Below, piece after piece: positions 33,262 through 42,124 of a stretch of DNA of 64,000 nt. Within the stretch, counting starts at the first letter, position 1; every line of letters starts with the position of its first letter. The stretch spans positions 51,493 through 115,492 of the forward strand of contig JAZREA010000019.1 in the NCBI GenBank assembly GCA_045660545.1, in the 5' to 3' direction. Under the pieces are notes generated by a model, which was not told where the DNA came from, did no database searches, and saw only the letters and a list, made by a program, of their open reading frames with translations. Source of the DNA: JAZREA01 sp045660545. GTDB taxonomy: Bacteria; Bacillota; Clostridia; Monoglobales; Firm-18. A program made the position numbers and the translations under genes.

Positions 33262-33874
33262 TTTCAACACTACCCTTTATTTCATCGTAATAACAACACT
33301 TATCTTCTACAAGCTCGTATATTTTGCTGATAAGCTTGTTCACAAGCGACTTATAATCATCGTTAGAAAGCTTACTTTCGTAGTATTCGTTATAGTAAAT
33401 CGGCTCGCCGAATTTAACAACCGTCTTTGAAAACGGCCTGAGCCTGCTGATTCCGACAGGGATGATCGGCACCTCGCTTTTTATCGCGAACATAACTGCC
33501 CCGGGCTTTACGTCTGCAAGGTGCATACAACGTCTTGTCCCCTCGGGAAAAATAATTAACGAATTTTCGTCCTTTAACAGCTTGATACAAATCCTCAGCG
33601 ACTTTAAACTGCCGGTGCTGCGGTCAACAGGGACGCACCCTACCGAACGGAAAAACTTATCTAAAATTTTATTTTTAAACAGCTCTGCCTTTGCAAAAAA
33701 ACAAAGCCTCTTTTTAATGATAGCAGCTAAAATCAGCGGGTCGTTAAATTGCTTGTGGTTAGGACAGATTAAATACCCACCGGACTTTGGAAGATTTTCA
33801 AGGCCTTCAACGCTATACCAGTATATAATTTTATAATATATCCTAAGAAGTCTTGTTATAAGTATGTAAAACAT
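33251..33874 (-). CDS. plsC: 1-acyl-glycerol-3-phosphate acyltransferase
   Basis: A 207-residue PlsC-type acyltransferase with the NHKQFNDPLIL motif (the HxxxxD catalytic pair), VPVDRSTGS and the FPEGTRR substrate motif. It adds the second acyl chain in phospholipid synthesis at the membrane. The protein is short, typical of Gram-positive members. It lies 12 bp behind cmk and overlaps ispH-rpsA. Confidence 0.9.
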   Translation of the reverse strand: MFYILITRLLRIYYKIIYWYSVEGLENLPKSGGYLICPNHKQFNDPLILAAIIKKRLCFFAKAELFKNKILDKFFRSVGCVPVDRSTGSLKSLRICIKLLKDENSLIIFPEGTRRCMHLADVKPGAVMFAIKSEVPIIPVGISRLRPFSKTVVKFGEPIYYNEYYESKLSNDDYKSLVNKLISKIYELVEDKCCYYDEIKGSVENGC

Positions 33875-33886
33875 TAAATATCTCTC

Positions 33887-34558
33887 CTATATAAAAGGCG
33901 AAATTATATCCAAAACACGCTCTACCGATTCTTCAAAAGTGATGTCGCTGTTGTCGACGTAAACGGAATCTTCGGCTGGTTTAAGAGGGGCGGTTTCACG
34001 GGTAGAGTCCTGTAGGTCTCTGTACGAGATATCTTTTTTAATATCTTCTAAGTTGCACTCTACACCCTTTTCAAGCATTTCTTTATATCTTCTTTTTGCC
34101 CTCTCATCAACAGAAGCGGTTAAAAATATCTTTATATCAGCGTTTGGAAGCACGACAGTTCCTATGTCTCTGCCGTCCATAATTACGCTGTTTTTCTCGG
34201 CAAGACTACGTTGTATGTTAAGAAGTGCTGCTCTGACCCTTGGTATCGCCGAAACGTCAGAAGCTCCCTTTGAAACCTCGGGAGTTCTTATGTAGTCGGT
34301 AACATCAACTCCGTCAACCAGTATGTGCTGTACGGAATCTTTGTACAAGATGTCGAGGGTACATTTTTCGGCCAACGATGCTGCATCGTCCGGATTCGAC
34401 TTAATATCAATCCCTGCTTTTATTGCACAAAACGCAATGGAACGGTACAGCGCGCCCGTATCAACGTATATAAAACCAAGTTTTTTTGCAACGGCCTTTG
34501 CGATAGAGCTTTTGCCTGCTCCTGCCGGTCCGTCGATTGCCACAGAAATATATGACAC
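33887..34558 (-). CDS. cmk: Cytidylate kinase
   Basis: A 223-residue nucleoside monophosphate kinase. It has the P-loop DGPAGAGKSSIAKA, VDTGALYRSIA for CMP binding, the long NMP-binding insert typical of bacterial Cmk (VDGVDVTDYIRTPEV), MDGRDIGTVVLP and a lid (SVDERAKRRYKEM). It phosphorylates CMP and dCMP. GTG 34558 is the start because AAGAAGG precedes it by eight bases; the frame opens three codons earlier. Upstream of plsC. Confidence 0.93.
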   Translation of the reverse strand: MSYISVAIDGPAGAGKSSIAKAVAKKLGFIYVDTGALYRSIAFCAIKAGIDIKSNPDDAASLAEKCTLDILYKDSVQHILVDGVDVTDYIRTPEVSKGASDVSAIPRVRAALLNIQRSLAEKNSVIMDGRDIGTVVLPNADIKIFLTASVDERAKRRYKEMLEKGVECNLEDIKKDISYRDLQDSTRETAPLKPAEDSVYVDNSDITFEESVERVLDIISPFI

Positions 34559-34612
34559 AAAAATCACCTTCTTAAATTACATTATACACTATTTTAGCGT
34601 AATAGACAATAT

Positions 34613-35035
34613 TTATTTTACAAAAAATCTGCCCAAAATTACGATGTTTCCGCAGACCTGTACCTCTTTTTCGTAATACCCCTGCAAACTATCGGAAAGC
34701 ACATCAATCTTTATCAAAGATTTGCTTTTGAATGCCGTTCCGTCAATTTCTATAACTGAGTTGTCTGAAACCTCGATTTCGGCAGTCTTTTGGTTAAGTA
34801 CCGCTATTTTCTCACCATTTTGCAAAAGCGAAAGGTTATCAGACGGGTTTGAGACACTGATTTTAATAGTTCCCACAGGTTGCGAAGATTGCGAAAAAAC
34901 GTACTTTGACTCAATGTCATATACCTGAGAAAGCACAGTCTTGGTATTGTCGTTTAGCAGCAGAATTTGCGACAAAACGCTTATCGAAAGCAGAGTTATT
35001 AACAAAATTTTATATATTCTTTTAAATTTAAGCAC
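34613..35035 (-). CDS. Small membrane-anchored protein of unknown function
   Basis: A 140-residue protein with one N-terminal membrane segment (IYKILLITLLSISVLSQILLL) and an extracellular beta-rich domain with a repeated idea: GTIKISVSNPSDNLSLLQNGEKIAVLN and IEVSDNSVIEIDG. GTG 35035 is favoured by GAGGTG six bases before; other starts upstream are possible. It lies in the minus-strand run between a flavoprotein gene and cmk. Similar small anchored proteins sit next to cmk in some Clostridia; no function known. Confidence 0.55.
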   Translation of the reverse strand: MLKFKRIYKILLITLLSISVLSQILLLNDNTKTVLSQVYDIESKYVFSQSSQPVGTIKISVSNPSDNLSLLQNGEKIAVLNQKTAEIEVSDNSVIEIDGTAFKSKSLIKIDVLSDSLQGYYEKEVQVCGNIVILGRFFVK

Positions 35036-35085
35036 TAACCTCACCTCTGTTAATAGCATATTTAAAAAGAAAATATTTATACTTC

Positions 35086-36315
35086 CTACAAGCTTATACC
35101 CGCTAAATAACCAGTGCTGAATGCGATTTGCAGGTTGTATCCGCCGGTGTATGCGTCGACATCTATAACCTCTCCCGCAAAATAAAGACCTTTTTGGAGC
35201 TTAGACTCCATAGTGGACGGGTTAATTTCTTTAACATCTACTCCTCCGCGTGTTATTATAGCCTCGTCTATCGGCCTTGTACCGCATACCTTTACTTCAA
35301 AGTTTTTAATCAATTTGCAAAGAGTTTGTCTTTGTTCCTTTGAAATAACGTTGACCTTTGTGAATGGGTCTATCCCACTAAGGCTGATAATTACCGGGAT
35401 TAGCTTTTGCGGTAACAAATCACCAAGCGAGTTGGAAAAGTTTTTGTTAATATACTTGTTAAAATCCCTTAAAACTCTCTTGTCCAGTTGCTCGTCTGTA
35501 AGGGCGGGCTTAAAGTCAATAAATATTGATATGTCTTTATCCTTGTCGAAATCTATATTTGAGCTTGCGCTTAAAATAACCGGTCCGGTAAGTCCAAAAT
35601 GCGCAAACAACATCTCTCCAAAGTCGTCGTAAATCTTCTTTTGCCCTTTTAAAACCTTAATAGAAATGTTTTTCAGGGACAATCCCTGAAGGTCCGGCAA
35701 AAACCAGTCGTCCGAGCAAAGCGGAACCAAAGCACCCTTTGGCTCTACAATTTTGTGTCCGAAAGCGTTTGCAAACTTATATCCGTCTCCATTAGAGCCG
35801 GTCAGAGGGTAGGACATACCTCCGCAGGCAATCACAACTTGCTTGCAGTTTATCATGCCGTTTTGGAGTGTTTGTACTCCTGATATTTCTTTATCATTAA
35901 CATCAATTTTTGTAACAGTATCCTGACAAAAAGTAACTCCACATTCCCTTGCGTAGCGAATCAGTGCGTCTGCAATATCCTTTGCGGAGTCAGATTCAGG
36001 GAAGATTCTTCCTCCTCTTTCTTCTTTCAGCTTAACGCCAAGCCCTTCAAACAGCCGCATCAAGTCGTCGTTTGTAAACGTATAAAATGCGCTGTACATA
36101 AAGTTCGGGTTGGAACATACCATGGGGATAAATTCGGATATATCCGCTGAATTTGTTAAGTTGCAACGACCTTTTCCTGTAATTCTGAGCTTTCTTGCTA
36201 AAAGCTTATTTTTATCAATTAGCAAAACCTTTTTGCCGTTTTTTGAAGCGGTTGCTGCACATATCAGCCCAGACGGACCGCCTCCTATAACAACTACGTC
36301 GGTATTATTTTTCAT
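35086..36315 (-). CDS. HI0933/BaiN-like flavoprotein (NAD(P)/FAD-dependent oxidoreductase)
   Basis: A 409-residue flavoprotein. It begins with the dinucleotide fold VVVIGGGPSGLICAATASKNG, then KLRITGKGRCNLTNS, VIACGGMSYPLTGSNGDGY, and ends with TRGGVDVKEINPSTMESK, GLYFAGEVIDVDAYTGGYNLQ. This is the HI0933 family (BaiN, YhiN). Some members act on steroids, but most have no known substrate. ATG 36315 follows AAGG by nine bases and overlaps the RpiR gene stop by 11 bp, so the two are coupled. Confidence 0.88.
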   Translation of the reverse strand: MKNNTDVVVIGGGPSGLICAATASKNGKKVLLIDKNKLLARKLRITGKGRCNLTNSADISEFIPMVCSNPNFMYSAFYTFTNDDLMRLFEGLGVKLKEERGGRIFPESDSAKDIADALIRYARECGVTFCQDTVTKIDVNDKEISGVQTLQNGMINCKQVVIACGGMSYPLTGSNGDGYKFANAFGHKIVEPKGALVPLCSDDWFLPDLQGLSLKNISIKVLKGQKKIYDDFGEMLFAHFGLTGPVILSASSNIDFDKDKDISIFIDFKPALTDEQLDKRVLRDFNKYINKNFSNSLGDLLPQKLIPVIISLSGIDPFTKVNVISKEQRQTLCKLIKNFEVKVCGTRPIDEAIITRGGVDVKEINPSTMESKLQKGLYFAGEVIDVDAYTGGYNLQIAFSTGYLAGISL

Positions 36316-37180
36316 TTTTGTCAACCTTTTTGTAAACGTTATATTCGTCCCAAATCTTCTCTAATTTGTTGAAACTCAAATATACATTTTCTTTCTTTTT
36401 CATACCGAGTGCAACGATCAAAGCGTTAATTACGCTAAGAGGTGCAACAAGTGAGTCAACAAAGGACGCAATATCGCTCCTTGCGATTAAAGTGTGGTTT
36501 GCAAACTCGACAAGCGGAGATGTTTCGCTGTCTGTAATTGCAACAACCTTTGCGCTTTGCGATTTGGAATATTGAACCGCCTGCAAAGTACGTGAGGAAT
36601 ATCTTGGAAAGCTAATCGCTATTATTACGTCGTTAGGTCCGATTCTCATAATCTGCTCAAAAATCTCGCTGGCGCTCGTTGTGTCGACGTGCTTTATGTT
36701 ATCAAACACGAGGTTTAGATAAAAGCTTAAAAATCCTGCAAGCGACGAAGCACTTCTGACGCCGAGTATGTATATGTTCTCTGCGTTTGCAATAGTTTCT
36801 ACCGCTGCATCAAAGGCCGATTTGTCTATTTCTTCGAGTGTTTGTTTAATTTTTGTTATATCGTAGCTAAGTATGGTGGACAAAACGTCCTCTTCGCTGA
36901 TTCTGTTTGAAGATACCTCTATACGCTGTACGGACGTAAGCTTTGTTCTTACCATCTCCTGCATAGCCTTTTGAAGCTGAGGGTATCCTTCAAAGCCGAT
37001 TTCAACCGCAAATCTGACAACAGTTGAACAGCTGACATTAGTGTTTTTGCTGAGTGTTGCAGCTGTCATAAAAGCAGCTTTGTCGTAATTTTTTAATATA
37101 TAGTTTGCAATTTTTTTCTGACCTTTGCTGAATTTGGGGTACGCGCTTTCGATTTTTTCCAACAAATTTGTGTTACTCAA
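36305..37180 (-). CDS. MurR/RpiR family transcriptional regulator
   Basis: A 291-residue regulator: an N-terminal helix-turn-helix domain (FSKGQKKIANYIL, AATLSKNTNVSCSTVVRFAVEIGF) and a C-terminal SIS domain that binds a phosphosugar (NIYILGVRSASSLAGF, VIAISFPRYSSRTL). TTG 37180 follows GAGG by seven bases. Its promoter at 37229-37257 is flanked by a TTTACACA/TGTGTAAA inverted repeat, so it probably regulates itself and the flavoprotein gene behind it. Effector unknown. Confidence 0.9.
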   Translation of the reverse strand: MSNTNLLEKIESAYPKFSKGQKKIANYILKNYDKAAFMTAATLSKNTNVSCSTVVRFAVEIGFEGYPQLQKAMQEMVRTKLTSVQRIEVSSNRISEEDVLSTILSYDITKIKQTLEEIDKSAFDAAVETIANAENIYILGVRSASSLAGFLSFYLNLVFDNIKHVDTTSASEIFEQIMRIGPNDVIIAISFPRYSSRTLQAVQYSKSQSAKVVAITDSETSPLVEFANHTLIARSDIASFVDSLVAPLSVINALIVALGMKKKENVYLSFNKLEKIWDEYNVYKKVDKNEK

Positions 37181-37209
37181 AAAAATCACCTCAAAATTTG
37201 TAAAACTAA

Positions 37210-37257
37210 TGTGTAAATTATTAAATTAATTATACTAAATTTTACACAAATTTGCAA
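37210..37257 (-). promoter_or_regulatory. Promoter and candidate operator of the RpiR gene
   Basis: Minus strand: -35 TTGCAA (37252-37257), 17 bp, -10 TATAAT (37229-37234). Inverted half-sites TTTACACA (37241-37248) and TGTGTAAA (37210-37217) stand on each side of the -10, 31 bp apart, about three helical turns. Confidence 0.65.
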
Positions 37258-37278
37258 CATTTTTTGCAAATTTTAAAA

Positions 37279-37983
37279 TTATAGTGATTGCAAATACTTT
37301 ATTTCGGCAGTACTGAGGTGTCTCCAGCGACCAATCGGTATATTACCGAGTGTGAGGTTACCGACTGCTACTCTTTGCAAGTTGACAACAGTATAGCCTA
37401 TTGCTTCGAACATCTTTCTTACCTGTCTGTTTCTGCCCTCTGAGATTGAAATTTCAATAACGTTATCCTTAACCCAGTTAAGCTTTGCAGGTCTGGTCTT
37501 TCTGCCATCGACCACCACACCTTTTTTTAGCCTTTCAACTTCCTTTGGGTTTGGTACTTCGTTAAGGTGTGCAAGATATGTTTTATATATTACGTGCTTT
37601 GGGTGTGTCAGCTTATACGTGAGGTCGCCATCATTTGTCAAAAGCAGCAGTCCCTCTGTGTCGTAGTCCAAACGTCCGACCGGAAAAACACGGGTGTGAA
37701 TTTCGTCGCACACAAGGTCCATAACGGTTGGTCTGTCAAACTGGTCGGAAACAGTAGTTACAAAGCCCACGGGCTTATTGAGCGCGATATAGACCTTTTT
37801 ACCTACCGGTTTTATCTCCTCGTTGTCGACTAAAACTGTGTCGCCTTCACAAACCTTGCTACCCAGTTCATTAACTTTAATTCCATTTATCTTTACACGT
37901 CCTTGCAGTATGATTTCCTCGCACTTTCTGCGCGAAGCAACTCCGCAATCGGCCATGTATTTTTGCAATCTGATTTCTTCCAA
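37279..37983 (-). CDS. RluB/RsuA-type pseudouridine synthase
   Basis: A 234-residue pseudouridine synthase: N-terminal S4 domain (IRLQKYMADCGVASRRKCEEII) and a catalytic domain with VGRLDYDTEGLLLLTNDG, holding the catalytic Asp, and SEGRNRQVRKMFEAIG. It modifies uridine in rRNA, probably 23S as RluB. TTG 37983 follows GGAGG by six bases. Its start lies 2 bp past the stop of the EamA gene, so translation is likely coupled. Confidence 0.92.
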   Translation of the reverse strand: MEEIRLQKYMADCGVASRRKCEEIILQGRVKINGIKVNELGSKVCEGDTVLVDNEEIKPVGKKVYIALNKPVGFVTTVSDQFDRPTVMDLVCDEIHTRVFPVGRLDYDTEGLLLLTNDGDLTYKLTHPKHVIYKTYLAHLNEVPNPKEVERLKKGVVVDGRKTRPAKLNWVKDNVIEISISEGRNRQVRKMFEAIGYTVVNLQRVAVGNLTLGNIPIGRWRHLSTAEIKYLQSL

Positions 37984-37985
37984 AG

Positions 37986-38825
37986 CTATACCTCCGATAA
38001 TCTGTTTTTATAAACACACCAGACAGTAACTGTTACAAGGACAACAAAGCATCCTATGAGCGAGACAGTACCCGGCATTTCTCCGTAGAACAAGGCCACC
38101 CAAAGGGGATTTAATATCGGCTCAATTACTCCGACCAAAGAGCAGGTAAGCGGGCTGCACTTGCCCACTGCAACTGCAAATAAGATGTACGGAATACCGA
38201 TCTGGAACACGCCTAAAATCGCTATCATACCAACGTTTGTAAAGCTCAGAGCTCCAAGATAAGTGAATATAAACGGCAAGCCTATTACGGCTGTAAAGAC
38301 ATGACCGAACAATATTGTGTTCATTCTGTCAGTTTCATTGAATTCGCCCATCATTACAAACAAAATAGCTAAAAACAAGCCTGAGACTACTGAAATAACG
38401 TTTCCTAAAAAGCCTCCAAAGTCCATGCTGTCCAAAAAGAATAAAATAATTCCAAAAAGAGTAATCATTATGGTTGCGATATCTACTTTGGAAAACTTCT
38501 TCTTCAAAAAGATAATTGAAATCGCAACAATAAACACGGGCTGTGTGTACTGCAAAACAATTGCATTAGCCGATGTTGTAAGCTTATTTGCCGTTATAAA
38601 CCCTATAAAGCTGAGGCACATAACCAAAGCTGAGAGCGCGATACGTTTGTTTATGTATATCTTTCTTTTCGACAATTTTAAAAATAAAGAAATCGTAATC
38701 GCAGCAAAGGTGCTTCTAAAACCTGCAATAACCATTGGGTTTAGGTCAATAAGTTTTATAAATATGCCTGCGATGCTCCAAAGAACGGAGCAGATAATCA
38801 TTTGCAAAAGTGCTTTTTTATCCAT
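37986..38825 (-). CDS. EamA family (DMT) transporter
   Basis: A 279-residue membrane protein with about ten predicted helices and two EamA halves (MIICSVLWSIAGIF; LTSCSLVGVIEPILNPLWVALFYGE in the second half). DMT proteins export or import small metabolites such as amino acids. It is divergent from a second EamA gene at 38951 and shares its promoter region, suggesting they are controlled together. Followed without a gap by the pseudouridine synthase. Confidence 0.88.
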   Translation of the reverse strand: MDKKALLQMIICSVLWSIAGIFIKLIDLNPMVIAGFRSTFAAITISLFLKLSKRKIYINKRIALSALVMCLSFIGFITANKLTTSANAIVLQYTQPVFIVAISIIFLKKKFSKVDIATIMITLFGIILFFLDSMDFGGFLGNVISVVSGLFLAILFVMMGEFNETDRMNTILFGHVFTAVIGLPFIFTYLGALSFTNVGMIAILGVFQIGIPYILFAVAVGKCSPLTCSLVGVIEPILNPLWVALFYGEMPGTVSLIGCFVVLVTVTVWCVYKNRLSEV

Positions 38826-38862
38826 TTTTTACATCCTCATTTCTTATCAGCACAATAAAAAT

Positions 38863-38891
38863 ATTTTAACATATTAAAAATTAAGTGTCAA
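38863..38891 (-). promoter_or_regulatory. Promoter of the leftward EamA gene
   Basis: Minus strand: -35 TTGACA (38886-38891), 17 bp, -10 TAAAAT (38863-38868). Confidence 0.75.
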
Positions 38892-38898
38892 TTATTTA

Positions 38899-38927
38899 TT
38901 GACACAGCGTATTCGCAGGATTATAAT
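38899..38927 (+). promoter_or_regulatory. Promoter of the rightward EamA gene
   Basis: Plus strand: -35 TTGACA (38899-38904), 17 bp, -10 TATAAT (38922-38927). The two back-to-back -35 boxes form the inverted repeat GTGTCAAT/ATTGACAC (38885-38905), so one bound protein or polymerase would affect both genes. Confidence 0.8.
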
Positions 38928-38950
38928 GATATTGAAACGAGGTTACGATT

Positions 38951-39874
38951 ATGAAAAAAGAAAACAAGAACATTTTTACCAACAAAATAATTGTTTGCAT
39001 ACTTGCTACAATATGCTGTGCTCTTTGGGGCAGTGCATTTCCTTTTGTAAAGATTGGATACTCTTTATTCAACATTACAACTACCTCATCACAGGTGTTG
39101 TTTGCAGGACTGAGGTTTACAATTTCCGGTATACTTACAATTATGATAGGAAGCGCTTTGGGCGGTGGATTTTTGTTCCCGAAAAAGAGTTCGTGGAAGC
39201 AAGTTTTCACTCTCGCTTTTTTTCAGACGTTTATTCAATATATGTTCTTTTACATAGGACTTTCGATAACAACAGGTGTTAAGGCCTCGATAATTGAAGG
39301 TACGTGCGCGTTTTTATCTTTATTGATTGCGAGCCTGATTTATCGTCAGGAACGTCTTACGCCTATTAAAATTATTGCGTCTGTAATTGGCTTTGGTGGT
39401 GTTATTTTATCTAATCTTAACGGACTTGACTTTGCACAAACAATAGCGGGAGACCTTATGATATTTGTTTCAACCATCTCCTACGCCTTTTCATCAGTTT
39501 TAATTAAAATATACTCCAAGGATGAAAACCCGGTTACACTAAGCGGGTACCAGTTCTTTACAGGCGGGCTTGTGCTTACGTTGGTCGGATTTTTACTCGG
39601 CGGCAGGATTACAGAGTTTTCGCCAAAAGCTGTTTTGGTTTTACTGTATCTCGGCTTTTTGTCGGCGATTGCCTATTCGCTATGGGGTATACTTCTTAAA
39701 CACAACAAGGTATCAAGCGTAACGGTATATAGCTTTATGATACCTGTTTTTGGAGTTATATTCTCGGCACTGCTTTTAAACGCAGAGCGCTCTACTGCAT
39801 TTAACGCATATAACATTATAGCTCTTGTCCTGGTTTCGATAGGTATTGCAATCGTTAACAAGGCTAAAAAATAA
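38951..39874 (+). CDS. EamA family (DMT) transporter
   Basis: A 307-residue membrane protein, again two EamA halves of five helices each (ATICCALWGSAFPFVKIGY; VSSVTVYSFMIPVFGVIFSALLL). It is related to the divergent gene but clearly a different subfamily. Substrate unknown. The ATG follows GAGG. A strong terminator follows. Confidence 0.88.
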   Translation: MKKENKNIFTNKIIVCILATICCALWGSAFPFVKIGYSLFNITTTSSQVLFAGLRFTISGILTIMIGSALGGGFLFPKKSSWKQVFTLAFFQTFIQYMFFYIGLSITTGVKASIIEGTCAFLSLLIASLIYRQERLTPIKIIASVIGFGGVILSNLNGLDFAQTIAGDLMIFVSTISYAFSSVLIKIYSKDENPVTLSGYQFFTGGLVLTLVGFLLGGRITEFSPKAVLVLLYLGFLSAIAYSLWGILLKHNKVSSVTVYSFMIPVFGVIFSALLLNAERSTAFNAYNIIALVLVSIGIAIVNKAKK

Positions 39875-39888
39875 TTTTTGAACATTAA

Positions 39889-39926
39889 AAAAACCCGTAA
39901 TACAATTTGTATTACGGGTTTTTCTT
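39889..39926. terminator. Terminator between EamA and EF-G-like genes
   Basis: ACCCGTAATAC pairs with GTATTACGGGT around AATTT with T on the plus side and A before it, so it can serve both convergent genes. Confidence 0.85.
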
Positions 39927-39933
39927 TATCTGA

Positions 39934-41949
39934 TTATTTGTTTTGGGCAACTACGGACTGTTCTATTTCTTTTGGAGCAATCTCGTATCTTATAAATTCA
40001 AAAGTAAACCTGCCTCTGCCCTGAGTCATAGAGCGCAAGTCGGTAGCATATTTGTGCATCTCCGACATAGGAACATCAGCCTCGATAACAAGATTTTTGT
40101 CCTGTGGATTCATGCCAAGAACTCTTCCTCTTCTCTTGTTAATGTCGCCTGTAATGTCGCCCATCAGGTTAGACGGAATGCTAACTTCAAGATGGCCGAT
40201 TGGCTCTAAAAGCTGAACGCCGCCTTCCTCCATAGCCTTTTTAAAGGCAAGCGAAGCTGCTACCTTAAACGCCATTTCTGATGAATCTACCGGATGATAG
40301 GAGCCATCAACCAAAGTAGCTTTAAGACCAACAACCGGATACCCTGCCAAAGCGCCTGACACAATAGACTCTTTTAAACCCTTTTCGACAGCAGGGAAGA
40401 AGTTTTTAGGAACAGAGCCGCCGAATATCTTTTCTTCAAATACAAGCTCTTGTGAGTCGGTAGGCTCAAACTCAATCCATACGTGTCCGTACTGGCCATG
40501 TCCGCCCGATTGCTTTTTGTGCTTACCTTCTACTTTGACAGCCTTTTTAAGCTTTTCTCTGTAAGCTACTTTTGGCTCTATCAAATCAGTATCTGTTCCA
40601 AATTTAGTTTTAAGTTTGCTCTTTAATACGTCTATATGTACTTCGCCCATACCGCTGATTAACATCTGGTGGGTTTCGTGGTTAGTGGTAAATTTGAACG
40701 TGCCATCCTCTTCCATCAGCTTTTGAAGACCGGAGCTGATTTTTTCCTCATCACCATTTGTCTTAGGTAATATAGCAAGAGAAATGTTAGGAACCGGGAA
40801 GTTTATAGGCTCATACTTCTTATCACAACCTGCTTCGCACAAAGTATCACCTGTTTTTGACGACGAGAGCTTTGCAACAGCGCCGATGTCTCCTGCAACC
40901 ATAGCCTTTACGTCAATTTGCTTTTTACCCAGCATATAGAAAAACTTGCCGAACTTTTCCTGAGACTTGTTTTCTGCGTTTGTAAGTGTCATATCGGATT
41001 TTAACATTCCTGACATAACCTTAAAGAACGAAAGCTTTCCTACAAAGGGGTCTGCAACGGTCTTGAATATAAACAACGAAGTTTTATCGTCAGGGTTATA
41101 TGCCTCGTCTTTTTCGTTAGGAGACGGGAAATAGCTTTCTATTGATTCCAAAAGAACGCCTACGCCCTTATTGTGAAGAGCTGTACCGCAAAGCACGGGC
41201 ACGATGTCACCGTTCTCTGTTCCTCTTTTAAGCGCCTTTTTAATCTCGTCGATTGTAAATTCGTCGCCGTTGAAGTACCTTTCCATAAGAGCTTCATCAG
41301 TTTCTGCAACCGACTCTATAATCATATTCCTGACAGGCTCAATCTCGTCAGTCATATTGTCGGGAATGTCTGTATCAAGAAGCGGACCGTCCTGGAAAAT
41401 CTTTCCTCTCATACGCACAACGTCAACAAAGCCTATTATCTTCTCACCATTTGAAATAGGAACCTGGAAAGGAGCAACCGTCTTGCCGAACTTTTCGCGC
41501 AGCTGTTCCAAAACCACCTGGTAGTTACATCTGTCGTCGTCAACCTTGTTTATAAAGAAAATTCTGGGCAGGTTATTTTCTTCGCAAAGCTGCCACGCAA
41601 GCTCGACGCCCGAGTTAACACCCGACTTGCCGCTTACAACGATAACAGCCGCATCAGCAACTTTGACCGCCTGTAGAGTTTCCCCGACAAAATCGTAAGA
41701 ACCCGGTGTGTCTAAAATGTTGTACTTAGACTTTCCGAACTCGAAAGTAACTAATGAAGTGTTAATGGAAATTTGTCTTTTAATTTCTTCCGGGTCATAG
41801 TCTGACACGGTAGTACCGTCAAGGACAGCACCTCTACGCTCGATTGTGCCAGAAAAACGAAGCATTGATTCAACAAGCGTAGTTTTGCCTGAATGGCCAC
41901 TGCCTAAGATACAAACATTTTTAATTTCATTTGTCAAATAGTCTTTCAT
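39934..41949 (-). CDS. EF-G-like translational GTPase (EF-G2 type)
   Basis: A 671-residue five-domain EF-G homologue: P-loop GSGHSGKTTLVES, G2 ERRGAVLDGTTVSDYDP, G3 DTPGSYDF, G4 NKVDDDR, and domain IV RGRVLGMNPQ region. In canonical EF-G the G3 motif is DTPGHVDF; the His that triggers GTP hydrolysis is Ser here. This and the ERRG insertion place it with the EF-G2 branch, whose role is unclear (not the main elongation factor). ATG 41949 follows GAGG by five bases; the frame opens further upstream. Confidence 0.85.
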   Translation of the reverse strand: MKDYLTNEIKNVCILGSGHSGKTTLVESMLRFSGTIERRGAVLDGTTVSDYDPEEIKRQISINTSLVTFEFGKSKYNILDTPGSYDFVGETLQAVKVADAAVIVVSGKSGVNSGVELAWQLCEENNLPRIFFINKVDDDRCNYQVVLEQLREKFGKTVAPFQVPISNGEKIIGFVDVVRMRGKIFQDGPLLDTDIPDNMTDEIEPVRNMIIESVAETDEALMERYFNGDEFTIDEIKKALKRGTENGDIVPVLCGTALHNKGVGVLLESIESYFPSPNEKDEAYNPDDKTSLFIFKTVADPFVGKLSFFKVMSGMLKSDMTLTNAENKSQEKFGKFFYMLGKKQIDVKAMVAGDIGAVAKLSSSKTGDTLCEAGCDKKYEPINFPVPNISLAILPKTNGDEEKISSGLQKLMEEDGTFKFTTNHETHQMLISGMGEVHIDVLKSKLKTKFGTDTDLIEPKVAYREKLKKAVKVEGKHKKQSGGHGQYGHVWIEFEPTDSQELVFEEKIFGGSVPKNFFPAVEKGLKESIVSGALAGYPVVGLKATLVDGSYHPVDSSEMAFKVAASLAFKKAMEEGGVQLLEPIGHLEVSIPSNLMGDITGDINKRRGRVLGMNPQDKNLVIEADVPMSEMHKYATDLRSMTQGRGRFTFEFIRYEIAPKEIEQSVVAQNK

Positions 41950-42090
41950 AATAGCCTCAACCCTTCCAAAAAATATTTCTAATCTAACTTTTGACAAACC
42001 TCTTTATTTTTCCTATCTATTTGAAATAAAAATTCAACAATTTTTACTCAAAAAACTATGCACTTTGCACTAAAAAGTTTTTGCAACAGG

Positions 42091-42124
42091 CAAAAAATAA
42101 CGGCTACAATTAATGTAAGCCGTT
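42091..42124 (-). terminator. Terminator overlapping the ytxC stop
   Basis: AACGGCT pairs with AGCCGTT and is followed on the minus strand by TTTTTT. The TAA of ytxC is in the loop. The rest of 41950-42090 is empty AT-rich DNA. Confidence 0.7.

Noticed and set aside
38885..38905. The palindrome between the EamA genes as a specific repressor site
   Set aside because: Nearly all of it is explained by two facing-away -35 boxes; no extra conserved bases point to a regulator.
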